A DNA stretch of 64,000 bases from Serratia sp. UGAL515B_01 (GCF_033095805.1 NZ_CP109901.1:3283766-3347765), one strand, 5' to 3'. Positions 33,030 to 42,781 are shown, numbered from the stretch's first letter. Notes: a model not told the origin generated them from the letters alone. Made by a program: numbers and translations.

Positions 33030-33064
33030 CAAAAAAGCGGCAGTGCTTATAGATTGCCGCTTTA
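33030..33064 (-). terminator. Terminator between folB and bacA
   Basis: On the minus strand AAAGCGGCA and TGCCGCTTT pair around a 12-base loop and run into TTTTTTG. It lies about 150 bases beyond folB and before the bacA start, so it isolates the two genes. The intervening DNA (33065-33210) holds a possible decayed repeat but no gene. Confidence 0.8.
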
Positions 33065-33210
33065 ACAATTCCAGGCTGCGTCCCTCCGCACTCCGAAGGG
33101 CGGAAAGCATAGCCAGTATCTCTTGGCGTCTAAGGGAGCTATTAGCCAGGCGATATGAATGATGCAGTTTTGTGAAAAATCAGAATACGACCCAGGGTTG
33201 CATTAAGATG

Positions 33211-33573
33211 CTACCTCCCAGAGCGCGCACCACGTTCAATAATCACACCAACCCGGTTTGCATGCGCAACCGCTCCAGGCTTACTGACCTTAATACGGAT
33301 CCAGGGGGATTTAAAACGCTGGAGCAGGATTTCAGCCACCTCCTCTGCAACGCGTTCCACCAACGCGAAGCGATTGGGTTGAACATGCTGGATGATCGCA
33401 TCACTGATATCGCTATAGCTCAGGCAGTCATTCACGTCATCACTGGCTGCCGCTTTACGGTTATCCCAACCCATTTCGATATCGAACACCAGTTTCTGCT
33501 GAATGGTTTGTTCCCAGTCATAAACACCAATGGTGGTGATCACGGTAAGTTCTTCAATAAATACGATATCCAT
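33211..33573 (-). CDS. folB: Dihydroneopterin aldolase
   Basis: FolB cleaves 7,8-dihydroneopterin to 6-hydroxymethyl-dihydropterin in folate synthesis. The ATG at 33573 (MDIVFIEELTVITTIGVYDW) gives 120 residues, and another ATG lies directly before it. Conserved parts are the TIGVYDWE segment with the substrate-contacting glutamate, the SYSDISDAI block, VERVAEEVAEILL, and IRIKVSKPGAVAHA with the active-site lysine. It is divergent from plsY across about 107 bases, as in E. coli. Confidence 0.96.
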   Translation of the reverse strand: MDIVFIEELTVITTIGVYDWEQTIQQKLVFDIEMGWDNRKAAASDDVNDCLSYSDISDAIIQHVQPNRFALVERVAEEVAEILLQRFKSPWIRIKVSKPGAVAHANRVGVIIERGARSGR

Positions 33574-33680
33574 CACTTCATTCTCAGTTTTTAGCCTTGC
33601 CGGATACCACTTCCAGCTGAATATGCGTATTATCCATAGATGTTGCGAGTAAAACGACCATTATTAAACGGAACCGCTTT

Positions 33681-34310
33681 ATGAGTGCTACCGCACTTGG
33701 CATGATTATCTTCGCGTATCTGTGTGGCTCAATTTCCAGTGCGATCCTGGTTTGCCGGATCGCCAAGCTGCCCGATCCGCGTGTGCATGGCTCAGGAAAT
33801 CCTGGGGCGACTAACGTCTTGCGTATCGGCGGCCGCTTGGCTGCAGCAACGGTATTAGTGTTCGATATTCTGAAGGGAATGTTACCGGTCTGGTTAGCCT
33901 ATGCGCTCAATGTACCGCCACTGTACCTTGGCTTAACAGCAATCGCCGCCTGCCTTGGGCATATCTATCCGGTATTTTTCCATTTCCGTGGCGGAAAAGG
34001 CGTAGCAACGGCATTTGGCGCCATTGCTCCTATCGGCTGGGATCTCACTGGCCTGATGACTGGCACATGGTTGCTGACCGTGCTGCTAAGCGGATATTCC
34101 TCACTAGGTGCGATCGTCAGCGCACTAATTGCGCCATTCTACGTCTGGTGGTTCAAACCGCAGTTTACTTTTCCGGTAGCAATGCTTTCCTGCCTGATCC
34201 TGATGCGCCACCACGACAATATCCAACGCCTGTGGCGTGGCCAGGAAGGGAAAATCTGGGGGAAACTGCGTAAAAAGAAAGATGCAACGCCAGAGAATAA
34301 AGAAGAATGA
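33681..34310 (+). CDS. plsY: Acyl-phosphate:glycerol-3-phosphate acyltransferase
   Basis: PlsY moves the acyl group from acyl-phosphate to glycerol 3-phosphate, the first step of phospholipid synthesis, in the inner membrane. The 209-residue protein has five to seven hydrophobic segments and the three conserved cytoplasmic motifs: [12 protein letters not shown] near residue 36, [18 protein letters not shown] near 95, and the later loop near [10 protein letters not shown]. The C-terminus is strongly basic, as in relatives. It converges with tsaD and ends just before a perfect GC hairpin. Confidence 0.96.
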   Translation: MSATALGMIIFAYLCGSISSAILVCRIAKLPDPRVHGSGNPGATNVLRIGGRLAAATVLVFDILKGMLPVWLAYALNVPPLYLGLTAIAACLGHIYPVFFHFRGGKGVATAFGAIAPIGWDLTGLMTGTWLLTVLLSGYSSLGAIVSALIAPFYVWWFKPQFTFPVAMLSCLILMRHHDNIQRLWRGQEGKIWGKLRKKKDATPENKEE

Positions 34311-34313
34311 TCA

Positions 34314-34333
34314 GGGCCGGAGATCTCCGGCCC
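34314..34333. terminator. Bidirectional hairpin between plsY and tsaD
   Basis: The 20-base perfect palindrome GGGCCGGAGATCTCCGGCCC lies between convergent plsY and tsaD, followed on the plus strand by ATGGATTTT. It likely acts as a shared transcription end, although the T tail is short. Confidence 0.6.
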
Positions 34334-34340
34334 ATGGATT

Positions 34341-35354
34341 TTATACCGCAGGCAGCTCTGCCAATGGCCAACGGGGACGTACCGAAATACCTAACTCAGG
34401 GCTAGTACCGTTTTTCAGCCTTATCATCCCTGCGTAAGCAATCATCGCACCGTTATCAGTACAAAATTCCGGGCGGGCATAGAACACTTCACCACCACGG
34501 TTTTTCATCATTTCGGACAGTTTCTTGCGTAACGTTTGGTTAGCGCTGACGCCCCCAGCTATCACCAGGCGCTTAAATCCGGTTTGATCAAGTGCCCTTT
34601 TACATTTGATTGCCAAGGTATCCACTACCGCATCCTCAAAAGCCCTAGCGATATCGGCACGCGTTTGATCGTCGTTACCATTGGCACGGATCGTATTCGC
34701 AGCAAAGGTTTTCACACCAGAGAAGCTGAAATCCAGCCCTGGGCGATCGGTCATCGGCCGAGGGAAAACGAAGCGCCCTTCCACACCCTGTTGCGCCATT
34801 TTTGACAGCATAGGACCACCAGGATAGTCCAGCCCCAATAGTTTTGCCGTTTTGTCAAACGCTTCACCGGCAGCGTCATCAACCGACTCACCCAGTAAGA
34901 TATATTTGCCAATGCCAGTTACGCTAATAAGCTGAGTATGGCCGCCAGAAACAAGTAGAGCAACAAACGGAAAAGCAGGTGGATTATCTTCAAGCATAGG
35001 TGCCAGTAAATGGCCTTCCATATGGTGCACCGGTACCGCAGGAACATTCCAGGCAAACGCCAGCGCACGCCCTATCGTCGCCCCCACCAACAGCGCCCCC
35101 ACCAAGCCTGGTCCAGCGGTATAAGCCACACCGTCGATATCCGTAGGCGCCAGATTCGCCTCTTGCAATGCAGCTTGAATCAGAGGTACGGTTTTACGCA
35201 CATGATCACGGGAAGCCAGTTCCGGCACAACACCGCCATAATCCGCATGCAGCGCAACCTGACTGTATAATTGGTTGGCCAATAAACCGGTTTGATCGTC
35301 ATACACTGCAATCCCGGTTTCATCGCAGGACGTTTCTATACCCAGTACTCGCAT
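34341..35354 (-). CDS. tsaD: tRNA threonylcarbamoyladenosine transferase subunit TsaD
   Basis: TsaD, with TsaB and TsaE, transfers the threonylcarbamoyl group to A37 of tRNAs that read ANN codons. The start at 35354 ([20 protein letters not shown]) gives 337 residues; five further codons upstream are in frame but not family-like. The iron-binding HHMEGH motif is near residue 110. The ASKHA ATP-binding signatures [10 protein letters not shown] and [13 protein letters not shown] are intact. It is divergent from rpsU, as in E. coli. Confidence 0.97.
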   Translation of the reverse strand: MRVLGIETSCDETGIAVYDDQTGLLANQLYSQVALHADYGGVVPELASRDHVRKTVPLIQAALQEANLAPTDIDGVAYTAGPGLVGALLVGATIGRALAFAWNVPAVPVHHMEGHLLAPMLEDNPPAFPFVALLVSGGHTQLISVTGIGKYILLGESVDDAAGEAFDKTAKLLGLDYPGGPMLSKMAQQGVEGRFVFPRPMTDRPGLDFSFSGVKTFAANTIRANGNDDQTRADIARAFEDAVVDTLAIKCKRALDQTGFKRLVIAGGVSANQTLRKKLSEMMKNRGGEVFYARPEFCTDNGAMIAYAGMIRLKNGTSPELGISVRPRWPLAELPAV

Positions 35355-35627
35355 TACATTTCCCATCATTCACGTGCAGCCGCTAGTTTATCACAATCAG
35401 CGCTATTTACTGCGAATACGCGTTTAACCACGCAAAAGTGATTAAAAGCGAGCAATTTTTACTGGTTAGTCTATACTCTGCGGCCAATGCATAATTGCGC
35501 GGGTTTGCCGGAACGCGGCATGTTTCAATTTGCTATGCTGCTTTACAAAGCAGCATCCATTGAAGTAAAATTCCGCACCATTTTGAAAAGGCTGGCGCTT
35601 GGCCAGCAGCAAACCGAATTATATTGA

Positions 35628-35854
<227 letters not shown>

Positions 35855-35855
<1 letters not shown>

Positions 35856-35905
35856 TCCTTTGGGGGTAACCCCAGCGCGTGGTTTTTTCTTTCCAAGAAC
35901 ACGCA
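35855..35905 (+). terminator. Possible internal terminator between rpsU and dnaG
   Basis: Just after the rpsU stop, TGGGGGTAACCCCAG forms a hairpin, and a T run (GGTTTTTTC) follows about 11 bases later. In E. coli a partial terminator and an RNase E site lie here and lower dnaG expression relative to rpsU. The same arrangement is inferred here. Confidence 0.5.
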
Positions 35906-35989
35906 GACCGAGTAGTTGCATACGAAGGCCGTGCTTTCCGAAAGGAATGCGCGGCTTGTTCTTGTTTATAAGCAGTTGAACAGGGGCTT

Positions 35990-37738
35990 ATGGCTGGACG
36001 AATTCCGCGCGTATTTATCAATGACTTGCTGGCGCGTACCGACATCGTCGATCTGATCGACGCCCGGGTAAAGCTCAAGAAGCAAGGCAAAAACTATCAC
36101 GCGTGCTGTCCGTTCCACCACGAAAAAACACCTTCATTCACCGTTAATGGCGAAAAACAGTTCTATCACTGTTTTGGTTGTGGAGCGCACGGTAACGCCG
36201 TTGATTTCCTGATGAATTATGACAGGCTCGAGTTTGTCGAAACCATCGAGGAACTGGCCACCATGCATGGGCTGGAAGTGCCTTACGAGGCAGGTGCCGG
36301 GCCGACACAAATTGAACGCCATCAGCGCCAAAGCCTTTACCAACTGCTGGAACAACTCAGTACGTTCTATCAGCAAGCATTGCATCAATCTAGCGGTACG
36401 CAGGCACGTCAGTATCTGCAACAGCGAGGGTTAAGTGACGATATTATCCGCCATTTTGCCATCGGCTTTGCTCCTGCAGGCTGGGATAATGCGCTAAAAC
36501 GTTTTGGACGCGATACCAACAACCGAACGACTTTGAACGATGCAGGAATGTTGGTGACTAACGATCAGGGACGTACATACGATCGTTTCCGCGAACGGGT
36601 GATGTTCCCCATCCGTGACAAACGTGGGCGGGTTATCGCTTTTGGTGGGCGTGTGCTGGGTGACGGTATGCCAAAATACCTGAACTCACCCGAAACTGAA
36701 GTCTTCCACAAAGGTCGCCAGCTATACGGCCTGTATGAAGCACAGCAGAGTCACCCTACTCTGCAGCGTTTGTTGGTGGTAGAAGGTTACATGGACGTTG
36801 TGGCGCTTGCGCAGTACGGCATTGATTACGCCGTTGCTTCGCTCGGTACCTCAACAACGGCTGAGCATATTCAATTACTGTTTCGCGCCACAGACAATGT
36901 TGTGTGTTGTTATGACGGTGACAGAGCTGGTCGTGAAGCAGCCTGGCGTGCACTGGAAACAGCGCTGCCCTATTTGAATGACGGGCGCCAGCTGCGATTT
37001 ATGTTTTTACCTGATGGTGAAGACCCAGATACCCTGGTGCGAAAAGAAGGTAAGGAAGTTTTTGAACAACGGATGGAGCAGGCTCAGCCGCTTTCCGCTT
37101 TCCTGTTCGAAATTTTGCTTCCACAGGTTGATCTGAGCAGCCCTGATGGGCGAACTAAACTCAGTTCGTTGGCAATTCCGATGATAAGCCAAATACCAAG
37201 TGAAACATTGCGTCTGTATTTACGACAAGAGCTTGGTAAAAAATTGGGCATTCCCGACGAATTCCAACTAGAGAAGTTGCTAGGTAAACAATCTGAAAAT
37301 GCGAATACTTATCAAGCGCCCCAACTAAAACGCACAACCATGCGTATACTGATAGGATTACTGGTACAAAATCCACGTTTGGCTACACTTATTCCTTCAC
37401 TGGAGGGGCTTGAGCAAACAAGACAAGCGGGTTTACCGTTATTTGTTGAACTTGTGCAGACCTGTTTTTCACAACCCGGCCTGACGACCGGTCAGATACT
37501 TGAGCTGTACCGCGATAACAAGTTCAGCCCTCAGCTTGAAACCTTGGCGACATGGAACCATATGATCGTTGAGGACATGGTCGAACAGACCTTTTTAGAT
37601 ACGCTAACCAGCCTTTATGACTCTGTACTTGAGCAACGGTTAGAAACGCTAATCGCCCAAGCCAGAACACACGGCCTGAGTCCTGAGGAGCGTGAAGAAG
37701 TTCGTTCTCTGAATCAGGTTTTAGCAAAAAAAAATTGA
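35990..37738 (+). CDS. dnaG: DNA primase
   Basis: DnaG makes the RNA primers for replication. The 582-residue protein has the N-terminal CHC2 zinc domain (C40, H43, C61, C64 in HACCPFHHEKTP and FYHCFGCGAHG), then the RNA polymerase core. The core includes the TOPRIM block VVEGYMDVVALAQYGI and CCYDGDRAGREAAWRA with the acidic metal ligands. The C-terminal helical domain from about residue 430 binds DnaB helicase. It sits between rpsU and rpoD. Confidence 0.98.
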   Translation: MAGRIPRVFINDLLARTDIVDLIDARVKLKKQGKNYHACCPFHHEKTPSFTVNGEKQFYHCFGCGAHGNAVDFLMNYDRLEFVETIEELATMHGLEVPYEAGAGPTQIERHQRQSLYQLLEQLSTFYQQALHQSSGTQARQYLQQRGLSDDIIRHFAIGFAPAGWDNALKRFGRDTNNRTTLNDAGMLVTNDQGRTYDRFRERVMFPIRDKRGRVIAFGGRVLGDGMPKYLNSPETEVFHKGRQLYGLYEAQQSHPTLQRLLVVEGYMDVVALAQYGIDYAVASLGTSTTAEHIQLLFRATDNVVCCYDGDRAGREAAWRALETALPYLNDGRQLRFMFLPDGEDPDTLVRKEGKEVFEQRMEQAQPLSAFLFEILLPQVDLSSPDGRTKLSSLAIPMISQIPSETLRLYLRQELGKKLGIPDEFQLEKLLGKQSENANTYQAPQLKRTTMRILIGLLVQNPRLATLIPSLEGLEQTRQAGLPLFVELVQTCFSQPGLTTGQILELYRDNKFSPQLETLATWNHMIVEDMVEQTFLDTLTSLYDSVLEQRLETLIAQARTHGLSPEEREEVRSLNQVLAKKN

Positions 37739-37896
37739 ATACCTGACGGCTTAAGTGCCGATAAATGTCAGGGTATATACCCTGCAATATGCCGCCATAG
37801 TGGGCAGCGGCAACAACAAAAACGCCCCAAATGCTATTGTTGGCAGTTTCGCCGACCGACACCAACCCAAATACTCTGAAGTGTGGATACCGTCTT

Positions 37897-39735
37897 ATGG
37901 AGCAAAACCCGCAGTCACAGCTTAAGCTACTTGTCACCCGTGGTAAAGAGCAAGGCTATCTGACCTATGCTGAGGTCAATGACCATCTGCCGGAAGATAT
38001 CGTCGACTCCGACCAGATCGAAGACATCATCCAGATGATTAACGACATGGGCATCCAGGTGATGGAAGAAGCACCGGATGCCGATGACCTGATGCTGGCC
38101 GAGAATACCACCGATACCGACGAAGACGCCGCGGAAGCTGCTGCTCAGGTGCTCTCCAGCGTTGAGTCCGAAATTGGCCGTACTACTGACCCTGTGCGCA
38201 TGTACATGCGTGAAATGGGTACCGTTGAGTTACTGACACGTGAAGGCGAGATTGACATCGCCAAACGTATCGAAGACGGTATCAATCAGGTGCAGTGTTC
38301 AGTTGCAGAGTACCCAGAAGCCATTACTTATCTGTTGGAGCAGTACGACCGCGTCGAAGCTGGTGAAGCGCGTCTGTCCGACCTGATCACTGGCTTCGTC
38401 GATCCCAACGCAGAAGAGGAGATCGCCCCTACTGCGACGCATATCGGCTCCGAATTAACGACCGAAGAACAGGATAGTGACGAAGACGACGAAAGTGACG
38501 AAGACGATGCTGAAGACGATAACAGCATCGATCCTGAACTGGCTCGCCAGAAGTTTTCCGATCTTCGTGATCAATATGAGGCAACCCGCAAGGTTATTAA
38601 AACCAGTGGTCGTAGCCACGCCAGCGCAGCAGAAGAGATCCTGAAACTCTCTGAGGTGTTCAAGCAGTTCCGCCTAGTGCCAAAACAGTTCGATTTTCTG
38701 GTCAACAGCATGCGTACCATGATGGATCGCGTTCGTACTCAAGAACGTCTCATCATGAAGCTATGCGTTGAACAATGCAAAATGCCGAAGAAAAACTTCG
38801 TTACCTTGTTCGCTGGCAATGAAACCAATGAAACCTGGTTCGAAGCCGCTCTGGCTATGTCTAAACCTTGGTCAGAAAAACTTAAGGATGTGAGCGAAGA
38901 AGTTCAGCGCAGCCTGCAAAAACTGCGTCAGATCGAGGAAGAAACCGGCCTGACTATCGAACAAGTCAAAGACATCAACCGTCGCATGTCAATCGGCGAA
39001 GCAAAAGCCCGCCGTGCGAAAAAAGAGATGGTCGAAGCCAACTTACGTCTGGTAATTTCGATAGCCAAAAAGTACACCAACCGTGGCCTGCAGTTCTTGG
39101 ACCTGATCCAAGAAGGCAATATCGGTTTGATGAAAGCGGTAGACAAGTTTGAATACCGTCGCGGTTATAAGTTCTCAACTTACGCCACTTGGTGGATCCG
39201 TCAGGCGATTACCCGTTCTATTGCCGATCAGGCACGCACCATCCGTATTCCGGTGCATATGATTGAGACGATCAACAAGCTCAACCGTATTTCACGTCAA
39301 ATGCTACAAGAGATGGGCCGTGAACCCACACCGGAAGAACTCGCTGAGCGCATGCTGATGCCGGAAGACAAAATCCGTAAAGTGCTAAAAATTGCCAAAG
39401 AGCCAATCTCCATGGAAACGCCGATCGGCGATGATGAAGATTCGCATTTGGGCGATTTTATCGAGGATACGACCCTCGAGCTGCCATTGGATTCTGCGAC
39501 TTCAGAAAGCCTACGCTCTGCCACACACGATGTTCTGGCTGGCCTGACCGCTCGTGAAGCGAAAGTGTTGCGTATGCGTTTCGGTATCGATATGAACACT
39601 GACCACACTCTTGAAGAAGTGGGTAAACAGTTCGACGTTACTCGTGAGCGTATTCGTCAGATCGAAGCTAAAGCGTTGCGTAAGCTGCGTCACCCAAGCC
39701 GTTCAGAAGTGCTACGCAGTTTCTTGGATGATTAA
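37897..39735 (+). CDS. rpoD: RNA polymerase sigma factor sigma-70
   Basis: RpoD is the primary sigma factor. The ATG at 37897 gives [20 protein letters not shown] and 612 residues, matching E. coli; an earlier in-frame start at 37831 is not family-like. Region 1.1 is at the N-terminus. A very acidic stretch near residues 185-215 ([15 protein letters not shown]) lies in the non-conserved region. Region 2 carries the [20 protein letters not shown] core for -10 recognition, and region 4 ends [20 protein letters not shown] with the -35 helix-turn-helix. A strong terminator follows. Confidence 0.99.
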   Translation: MEQNPQSQLKLLVTRGKEQGYLTYAEVNDHLPEDIVDSDQIEDIIQMINDMGIQVMEEAPDADDLMLAENTTDTDEDAAEAAAQVLSSVESEIGRTTDPVRMYMREMGTVELLTREGEIDIAKRIEDGINQVQCSVAEYPEAITYLLEQYDRVEAGEARLSDLITGFVDPNAEEEIAPTATHIGSELTTEEQDSDEDDESDEDDAEDDNSIDPELARQKFSDLRDQYEATRKVIKTSGRSHASAAEEILKLSEVFKQFRLVPKQFDFLVNSMRTMMDRVRTQERLIMKLCVEQCKMPKKNFVTLFAGNETNETWFEAALAMSKPWSEKLKDVSEEVQRSLQKLRQIEEETGLTIEQVKDINRRMSIGEAKARRAKKEMVEANLRLVISIAKKYTNRGLQFLDLIQEGNIGLMKAVDKFEYRRGYKFSTYATWWIRQAITRSIADQARTIRIPVHMIETINKLNRISRQMLQEMGREPTPEELAERMLMPEDKIRKVLKIAKEPISMETPIGDDEDSHLGDFIEDTTLELPLDSATSESLRSATHDVLAGLTAREAKVLRMRFGIDMNTDHTLEEVGKQFDVTRERIRQIEAKALRKLRHPSRSEVLRSFLDD

Positions 39736-39751
39736 GATTTAATAAGCAGTG

Positions 39752-39787
39752 AAAACCCCGGCTCGAGTTACACGCCGGGGTTTTTTA
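39752..39787. terminator. Bidirectional terminator between rpoD and mug
   Basis: AAAACCCCGGC and GCCGGGGTTTT pair around an 11-base loop with a T run on the plus side (TTTTTTA) and As on the other. It ends the rpsU-dnaG-rpoD operon and can serve mug, whose stop is at 39788. Confidence 0.88.
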
Positions 39788-40288
39788 TCACCTGTCATTT
39801 AGCACCATGAATAATTCACGATAACTTTCCGCCAACTGCTCCAATGTGGCACGATTCAACCCACTCGGGTTAGGCAGTACCCAAACCTCCGTTTTTCCCA
39901 GCATCAACTCCTGACGTCCCCATGCAACCTTACGGATACCAAACGCATTGCTGAACGCCTGCTTCCCAAGAATGGCCAACGCCAGCGGCTGGTATTGCAA
40001 TATCTTCTCTTTCAATGACTCACCGCCTGCACGCAGCTCATTACGCGCCAATTCGCTCGCCTCTACCGTTGGGCGCTCCACCAGCATGGTGATCCCGCAG
40101 CCTGTATCGAGCAAATGCCGCTCTTCCTCTGGTGACAACAAACGTTCAGTGAAACCGGCCAGATAAATTGCCTTCCAGAAACGGTTATTGCCGTTGGCAA
40201 AATGATAGCCATGATGTGCAGTCGAAAGCCCAGGATTGATGCCGCAAAATACCACTCGCAAGTTTGGTGCCAAAATATCGGTAATCAT
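39788..40288 (-). CDS. mug: G/U mismatch-specific DNA glycosylase
   Basis: Mug removes uracil and ethenocytosine mispaired with guanine. The ATG at 40288 gives [20 protein letters not shown] and 166 residues, close to the E. coli length; a frame reaching back to 40363 is not conserved. The catalytic motif [20 protein letters not shown] is near residues 16-35, and [12 protein letters not shown] near residue 140 is the minor-groove wedge. As in E. coli, the ileX tRNA gene is immediately upstream in the divergent direction. Confidence 0.95.
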   Translation of the reverse strand: MITDILAPNLRVVFCGINPGLSTAHHGYHFANGNNRFWKAIYLAGFTERLLSPEEERHLLDTGCGITMLVERPTVEASELARNELRAGGESLKEKILQYQPLALAILGKQAFSNAFGIRKVAWGRQELMLGKTEVWVLPNPSGLNRATLEQLAESYRELFMVLNDR

Positions 40289-40413
40289 AGTTTGTTCCGT
40301 CAAATCATTTAAATCGGTTATCGCAAAATCTATCTGCAAATACAATAAGCTATAACTGTGCATAAAAACGCCATATGATTTTTTGACTGTAGACCTGCGT
40401 CCTGTAATTACCG

Positions 40414-40419
40414 TATAAT
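40414..40419 (+). promoter_or_regulatory. -10 box of ileX
   Basis: A perfect TATAAT lies ten bases before the mature tRNA 5' end, and CGCACC follows as a GC-rich discriminator typical of stable-RNA promoters. No strong -35 is seen at the right spacing. Confidence 0.6.
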
Positions 40420-40429
40420 CGCACCACTT

Positions 40430-40505
40430 GGCCCCTTAGCTCAGTGGTTAGAGCAGGCGACTCATAATCGCTTGGTCCCCCGTTCAAACCGGGGAGGGGC
40501 CACCA
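40430..40505 (+). tRNA. ileX: tRNA-Ile2 (anticodon CAT, lysidine-modified)
   Basis: This 76-base tRNA includes an encoded CCA. Acceptor stem GGCCCCT pairs with AGGGGCC, and the T-loop is GTTCAAACC. The anticodon loop is CTCATAA with anticodon CAT. The body matches E. coli ileX closely, so this is the isoleucine isoacceptor whose C34 is converted to lysidine to read AUA, not a methionine tRNA. Its position beside mug agrees. Accessory DNA begins right after it. Confidence 0.93.
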
Positions 40506-40511
40506 TATAAA

Positions 40512-40552
40512 ACAAGGACTTAGATAAGAAATTATCTGAGTCCTTTTTCTTT
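40512..40552 (+). terminator. ileX terminator
   Basis: AAGGACTTAGATAA and TTATCTGAGTCCTT pair almost completely around GAAA and run into TTTCTTT, seven bases after the tRNA. This is a strong Rho-independent terminator. Confidence 0.88.
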
Positions 40553-40614
40553 GTAGCGTTTACCGCTTAAGTAACCGCTTAAGTAGCGTCGGGATACAAA
40601 ACCTACCGTAAGAG

Positions 40615-40670
40615 AAAGGCAGCGCCAAAGCTAGCAAGGTAGAACACAGGTCTTACCCTTTCAGAGGCTT
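40615..40670. repeat. Direct repeat copy 1 flanking a two-gene cassette
   Basis: Fifty-six bases starting AAAGGCAGCGCCAAAGCT and ending CCCTTTCAGAGGCTT match 41982-42037 at 48 of 56 positions in the same orientation. On the minus strand the match covers the last codons and stop of the 59-residue ORF at 42020-42199 plus its downstream flank, so copy 1 looks like a duplicated 3' gene end. Confidence 0.8.
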
Positions 40671-40731
40671 ACTTACTACACCTTCATCGTGCAAGTTTTA
40701 ATACTATGAAAAACCAAACGGGGAGTTCAGG

Positions 40732-41436
40732 ATGAGTAAACGTAATGAAATTGTCGATGGTCGTCTTAGTAACGACCTAAGTTATGGAGTGGTCTATACA
40801 GAGGTACTCGGATGGATTGACTTAGAGCATGCACAGGGTACTGATATCAAGAACCTGTTGCGAAATATTGACTCAGGGGAGTTGTCAGGCAAAGAGTACT
40901 ACAATGTTACCTATTCGCAGTCGATGATTGACCCAACTAGAACCATAAAAATGGGTAAATTTATTACCTGGCGTATTAAGCGTGGTCGTTCTTACTTCGA
41001 ACGTAAAAGTATTGCACTGGCAATGATGATGTCGCTAGCCCGCAAATTTGAAGGGCTTCAAGCGTCATTCCCGATTAACTTGGCGACAGACAGTGGATTT
41101 AGCGGAGAGGATTTAGTTTCGGACCTACTGGGTTTTTACCGCATCGTCTCCATCCGCAATCCCTTTGAAATGCTGCGCCCCGTCAGTAAGTCTGAAGCGC
41201 TGAAAAGATGGGATTACTACGGCAAGATAGGTTCCTGGAAAAACGACTCCTTTTCTCCACTTTTATTCCCCGACCCTGAAAAATTCCCTAACGCCACACC
41301 GCGTAAAGGGATCCTGCCTCACTTTATGCAGACAGTGAAACCGTGGAGTGACTTCAGTTCTGGGATCGTAGCGATCGCCTCCGCTGACGGTTCCTATATC
41401 GATAAAGCGCGAGGAGGAAGGCTCCCTTATGCGTAA
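40732..41436 (+). CDS. Conserved protein of unknown function, candidate effector-like partner
   Basis: This 234-residue soluble protein is one I do not recognise with confidence; it may belong to the DUF4056-like proteins, but that is from memory and weak. No signal peptide or membrane segment is seen. Notable blocks are EVLGWIDLEHAQGTDIKNLL, FITWRIKRGRSYFERKSIAL and SGFSGEDLVSDLLGFYRIVS, with a conserved-looking His and several Asp/Glu. Its stop overlaps the start of the next gene by eight bases. The pair is flanked by 56-bp direct repeats, and a decayed fragment of a paralogue lies at 46863-46972. The layout suggests a toxin-immunity or similar cassette; this is inference. Confidence 0.65.
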   Translation: MSKRNEIVDGRLSNDLSYGVVYTEVLGWIDLEHAQGTDIKNLLRNIDSGELSGKEYYNVTYSQSMIDPTRTIKMGKFITWRIKRGRSYFERKSIALAMMMSLARKFEGLQASFPINLATDSGFSGEDLVSDLLGFYRIVSIRNPFEMLRPVSKSEALKRWDYYGKIGSWKNDSFSPLLFPDPEKFPNATPRKGILPHFMQTVKPWSDFSSGIVAIASADGSYIDKARGGRLPYA

Positions 41437-41875
41437 ATCCCTTAAAGTGCTCTTTGGTGTCGTTATCGTGGTTGTCGCCGCATTACTCTATGCTTGGCCT
41501 TATGTAGAAATGGAGCTTGCTGGCTTTGCTAACTACACCGAGCAAGATAAGCGTGAATATGAATTCTATACTCCCGATATCCTGAAAAAAATGCCACGTA
41601 TTACTGAAAATTATGACTTTGATTTTGCGAATATCACTGGTCCGGCAAAGCATGTTAATGCAGTAAAATTTTATGGCACCGATAACACTAGCAAAATTGA
41701 TGCATACCTAACCGCTATAGGATACAAGAAACAAGACGAATGTGATTTAAATTCATCATGTTGGCGTGCTTCTGACCCCAATGAAACTATTTATGTTGGA
41801 ATTTTGACTGGCGAAAAAACGGTGATAGTACAGGTTGTCTACGATTTCACACATAACGTTTCCCGTGCAAACTAG
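41429..41875 (+). CDS. Small membrane-anchored protein, candidate immunity-like partner
   Basis: This 148-residue protein has an N-terminal membrane segment (VLFGVVIVVVAALLYAWPY, about residues 6-24) and a predicted periplasmic domain of about 120 residues. That domain includes a cysteine pair (DECDLNSSCW). I recognise no family. The start overlaps the stop of the preceding gene (ATGCGTAA), so the two are coupled and probably act together. A single-pass anchor with a small outer domain is what one sees in many periplasmic immunity proteins, but there is no direct evidence. Confidence 0.65.
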   Translation: MRKSLKVLFGVVIVVVAALLYAWPYVEMELAGFANYTEQDKREYEFYTPDILKKMPRITENYDFDFANITGPAKHVNAVKFYGTDNTSKIDAYLTAIGYKKQDECDLNSSCWRASDPNETIYVGILTGEKTVIVQVVYDFTHNVSRAN

Positions 41876-41981
41876 AGATAAAAAATCCTAAAAAATGGAT
41901 TATATAACGGCATTTTTCACTGCATCTTCTTTCGTTTGATTTTGTGTCAGGTAAGGAAATGCGTTCACAGCCTTCACAGTA

Positions 41982-42037
41982 AAAGGCAGCGCCAAAGCTG
42001 GCAAGGCAGGACACGGCTTTTACCCTTTCAGGGACTT
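41982..42037. repeat. Direct repeat copy 2 flanking the cassette
   Basis: This is the second copy of the 56-base repeat (see 40615-40670), starting AAAGGCAGCGCCAAAGCT. Here it is continuous with the 3' end of the 59-residue ORF on the minus strand, so this is probably the original copy. Confidence 0.8.
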
Positions 42038-42199
42038 TTTTTGTCGTGCGGTGATGGTGTAAATAATCGTGGGAAGATAGACCAGCTTACCGTCCACTTC
42101 TTCCACCACTTTAAGCTCAATCTTATCAAATGGCAGTGGTTGCCTGCTGGCGGCGTAACACTCTATAACGGCTATCCGTGACAACAGTGATTTACTCAT
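42020..42199 (-). CDS. 59-residue ORF coupled to the DUF5681 gene
   Basis: A short reading frame begins with the ATG at 42199, overlapping the stop of the DUF5681 gene by eight bases (ATGAGTAA), and ends at 42020. The protein begins MSKSLLSRIAVIECYAASRQ, has an acidic-hydrophobic middle (FDKIELKVVEEVDGKLVYLP), and ends in a basic ARQKKSLKG. Overlap, plausible composition and a preserved 3' remnant at 40653 support coding. I do not know its function. Confidence 0.6.
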   Translation of the reverse strand: MSKSLLSRIAVIECYAASRQPLPFDKIELKVVEEVDGKLVYLPTIIYTITARQKKSLKG

Positions 42200-42620
42200 T
42201 ATCCGCCTGCTGTTCTGCTAACCGCTGTTCCAGTACGGCGATACGCTGCGCCAGTTCGTCCGCTTCTTTGATACCTAACGCAGCCGCTACGCTATCAAGT
42301 AGCAGCTTGCCGGTATCCGGTGGCACTTCTCCCGCTGCAATCGCCTGTAAGATGCTGGTAGCCTGTTGCGTGGGCGTATCCCCTGACAAGCTGAAGGTCA
42401 CTTCCTGGCTGGTGGGTTTCAGTGTGGGGTAAAGCCGCTTGGCAATCATTTCCGCCGCCTGCAAGTCTCCCGCTTTGGCTTGTTGTGCCACTGCCAACCA
42501 GAAGCCCGGCTCACCTTCTGGAAAGGTTGCCGCCAACGCATCACGGATAAGCGTTCTTTTATTGGCTGAACCTCTCGGCCTGCCGGACGGGTTGCCGCAC
42601 TGTCCTTTTTTGAATGCCAT
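42192..42620 (-). CDS. DUF5681 domain protein
   Basis: This 142-residue protein opens with KKGQCGNPSGRPRGSANKR, the glycine- and basic-rich signature of the DUF5681 family. That family is found mostly in phages and mobile elements, often near terminase or integrative genes. The C-terminus is a helical, probably coiled-coil segment (IAVLEQRLAEQQADNE). No other phage gene is nearby. With the 59-residue ORF it forms a two-gene minus-strand unit reading toward ileX. I take it as a relic or passenger of a mobile element. Confidence 0.75.
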   Translation of the reverse strand: MAFKKGQCGNPSGRPRGSANKRTLIRDALAATFPEGEPGFWLAVAQQAKAGDLQAAEMIAKRLYPTLKPTSQEVTFSLSGDTPTQQATSILQAIAAGEVPPDTGKLLLDSVAAALGIKEADELAQRIAVLEQRLAEQQADNE

Positions 42621-42781
42621 CGGTTGTAGTCTCTACTGTTGTTTACCAATGAAATAATAACTCATGTAACTATATCATTTTTATACCTCTGTTTTATGGA
42701 CTCCAATAATGTGACGCAATGGGATTAACTGCTAAAGTAGCGCTATCTTTTTTTATCTGTTTCAACAAATAAGAAGCCACC

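Noticed and set aside
33072..33149. A further member of the GGCTGTGTCCCTTAA repeat family (GGCTGCGTCCCTCCGC ... CTAAGGGAGCTATTAGCC)
   Set aside because: The two ends match only in part and the spacing and TA edges are unclear, so I leave it out.
40430..40505. Reading the tRNA as methionine tRNA because of the CAT anticodon
   Set aside because: The body matches ileX, and it stands next to mug as in E. coli; the CAT anticodon becomes lysidine-modified isoleucine tRNA.
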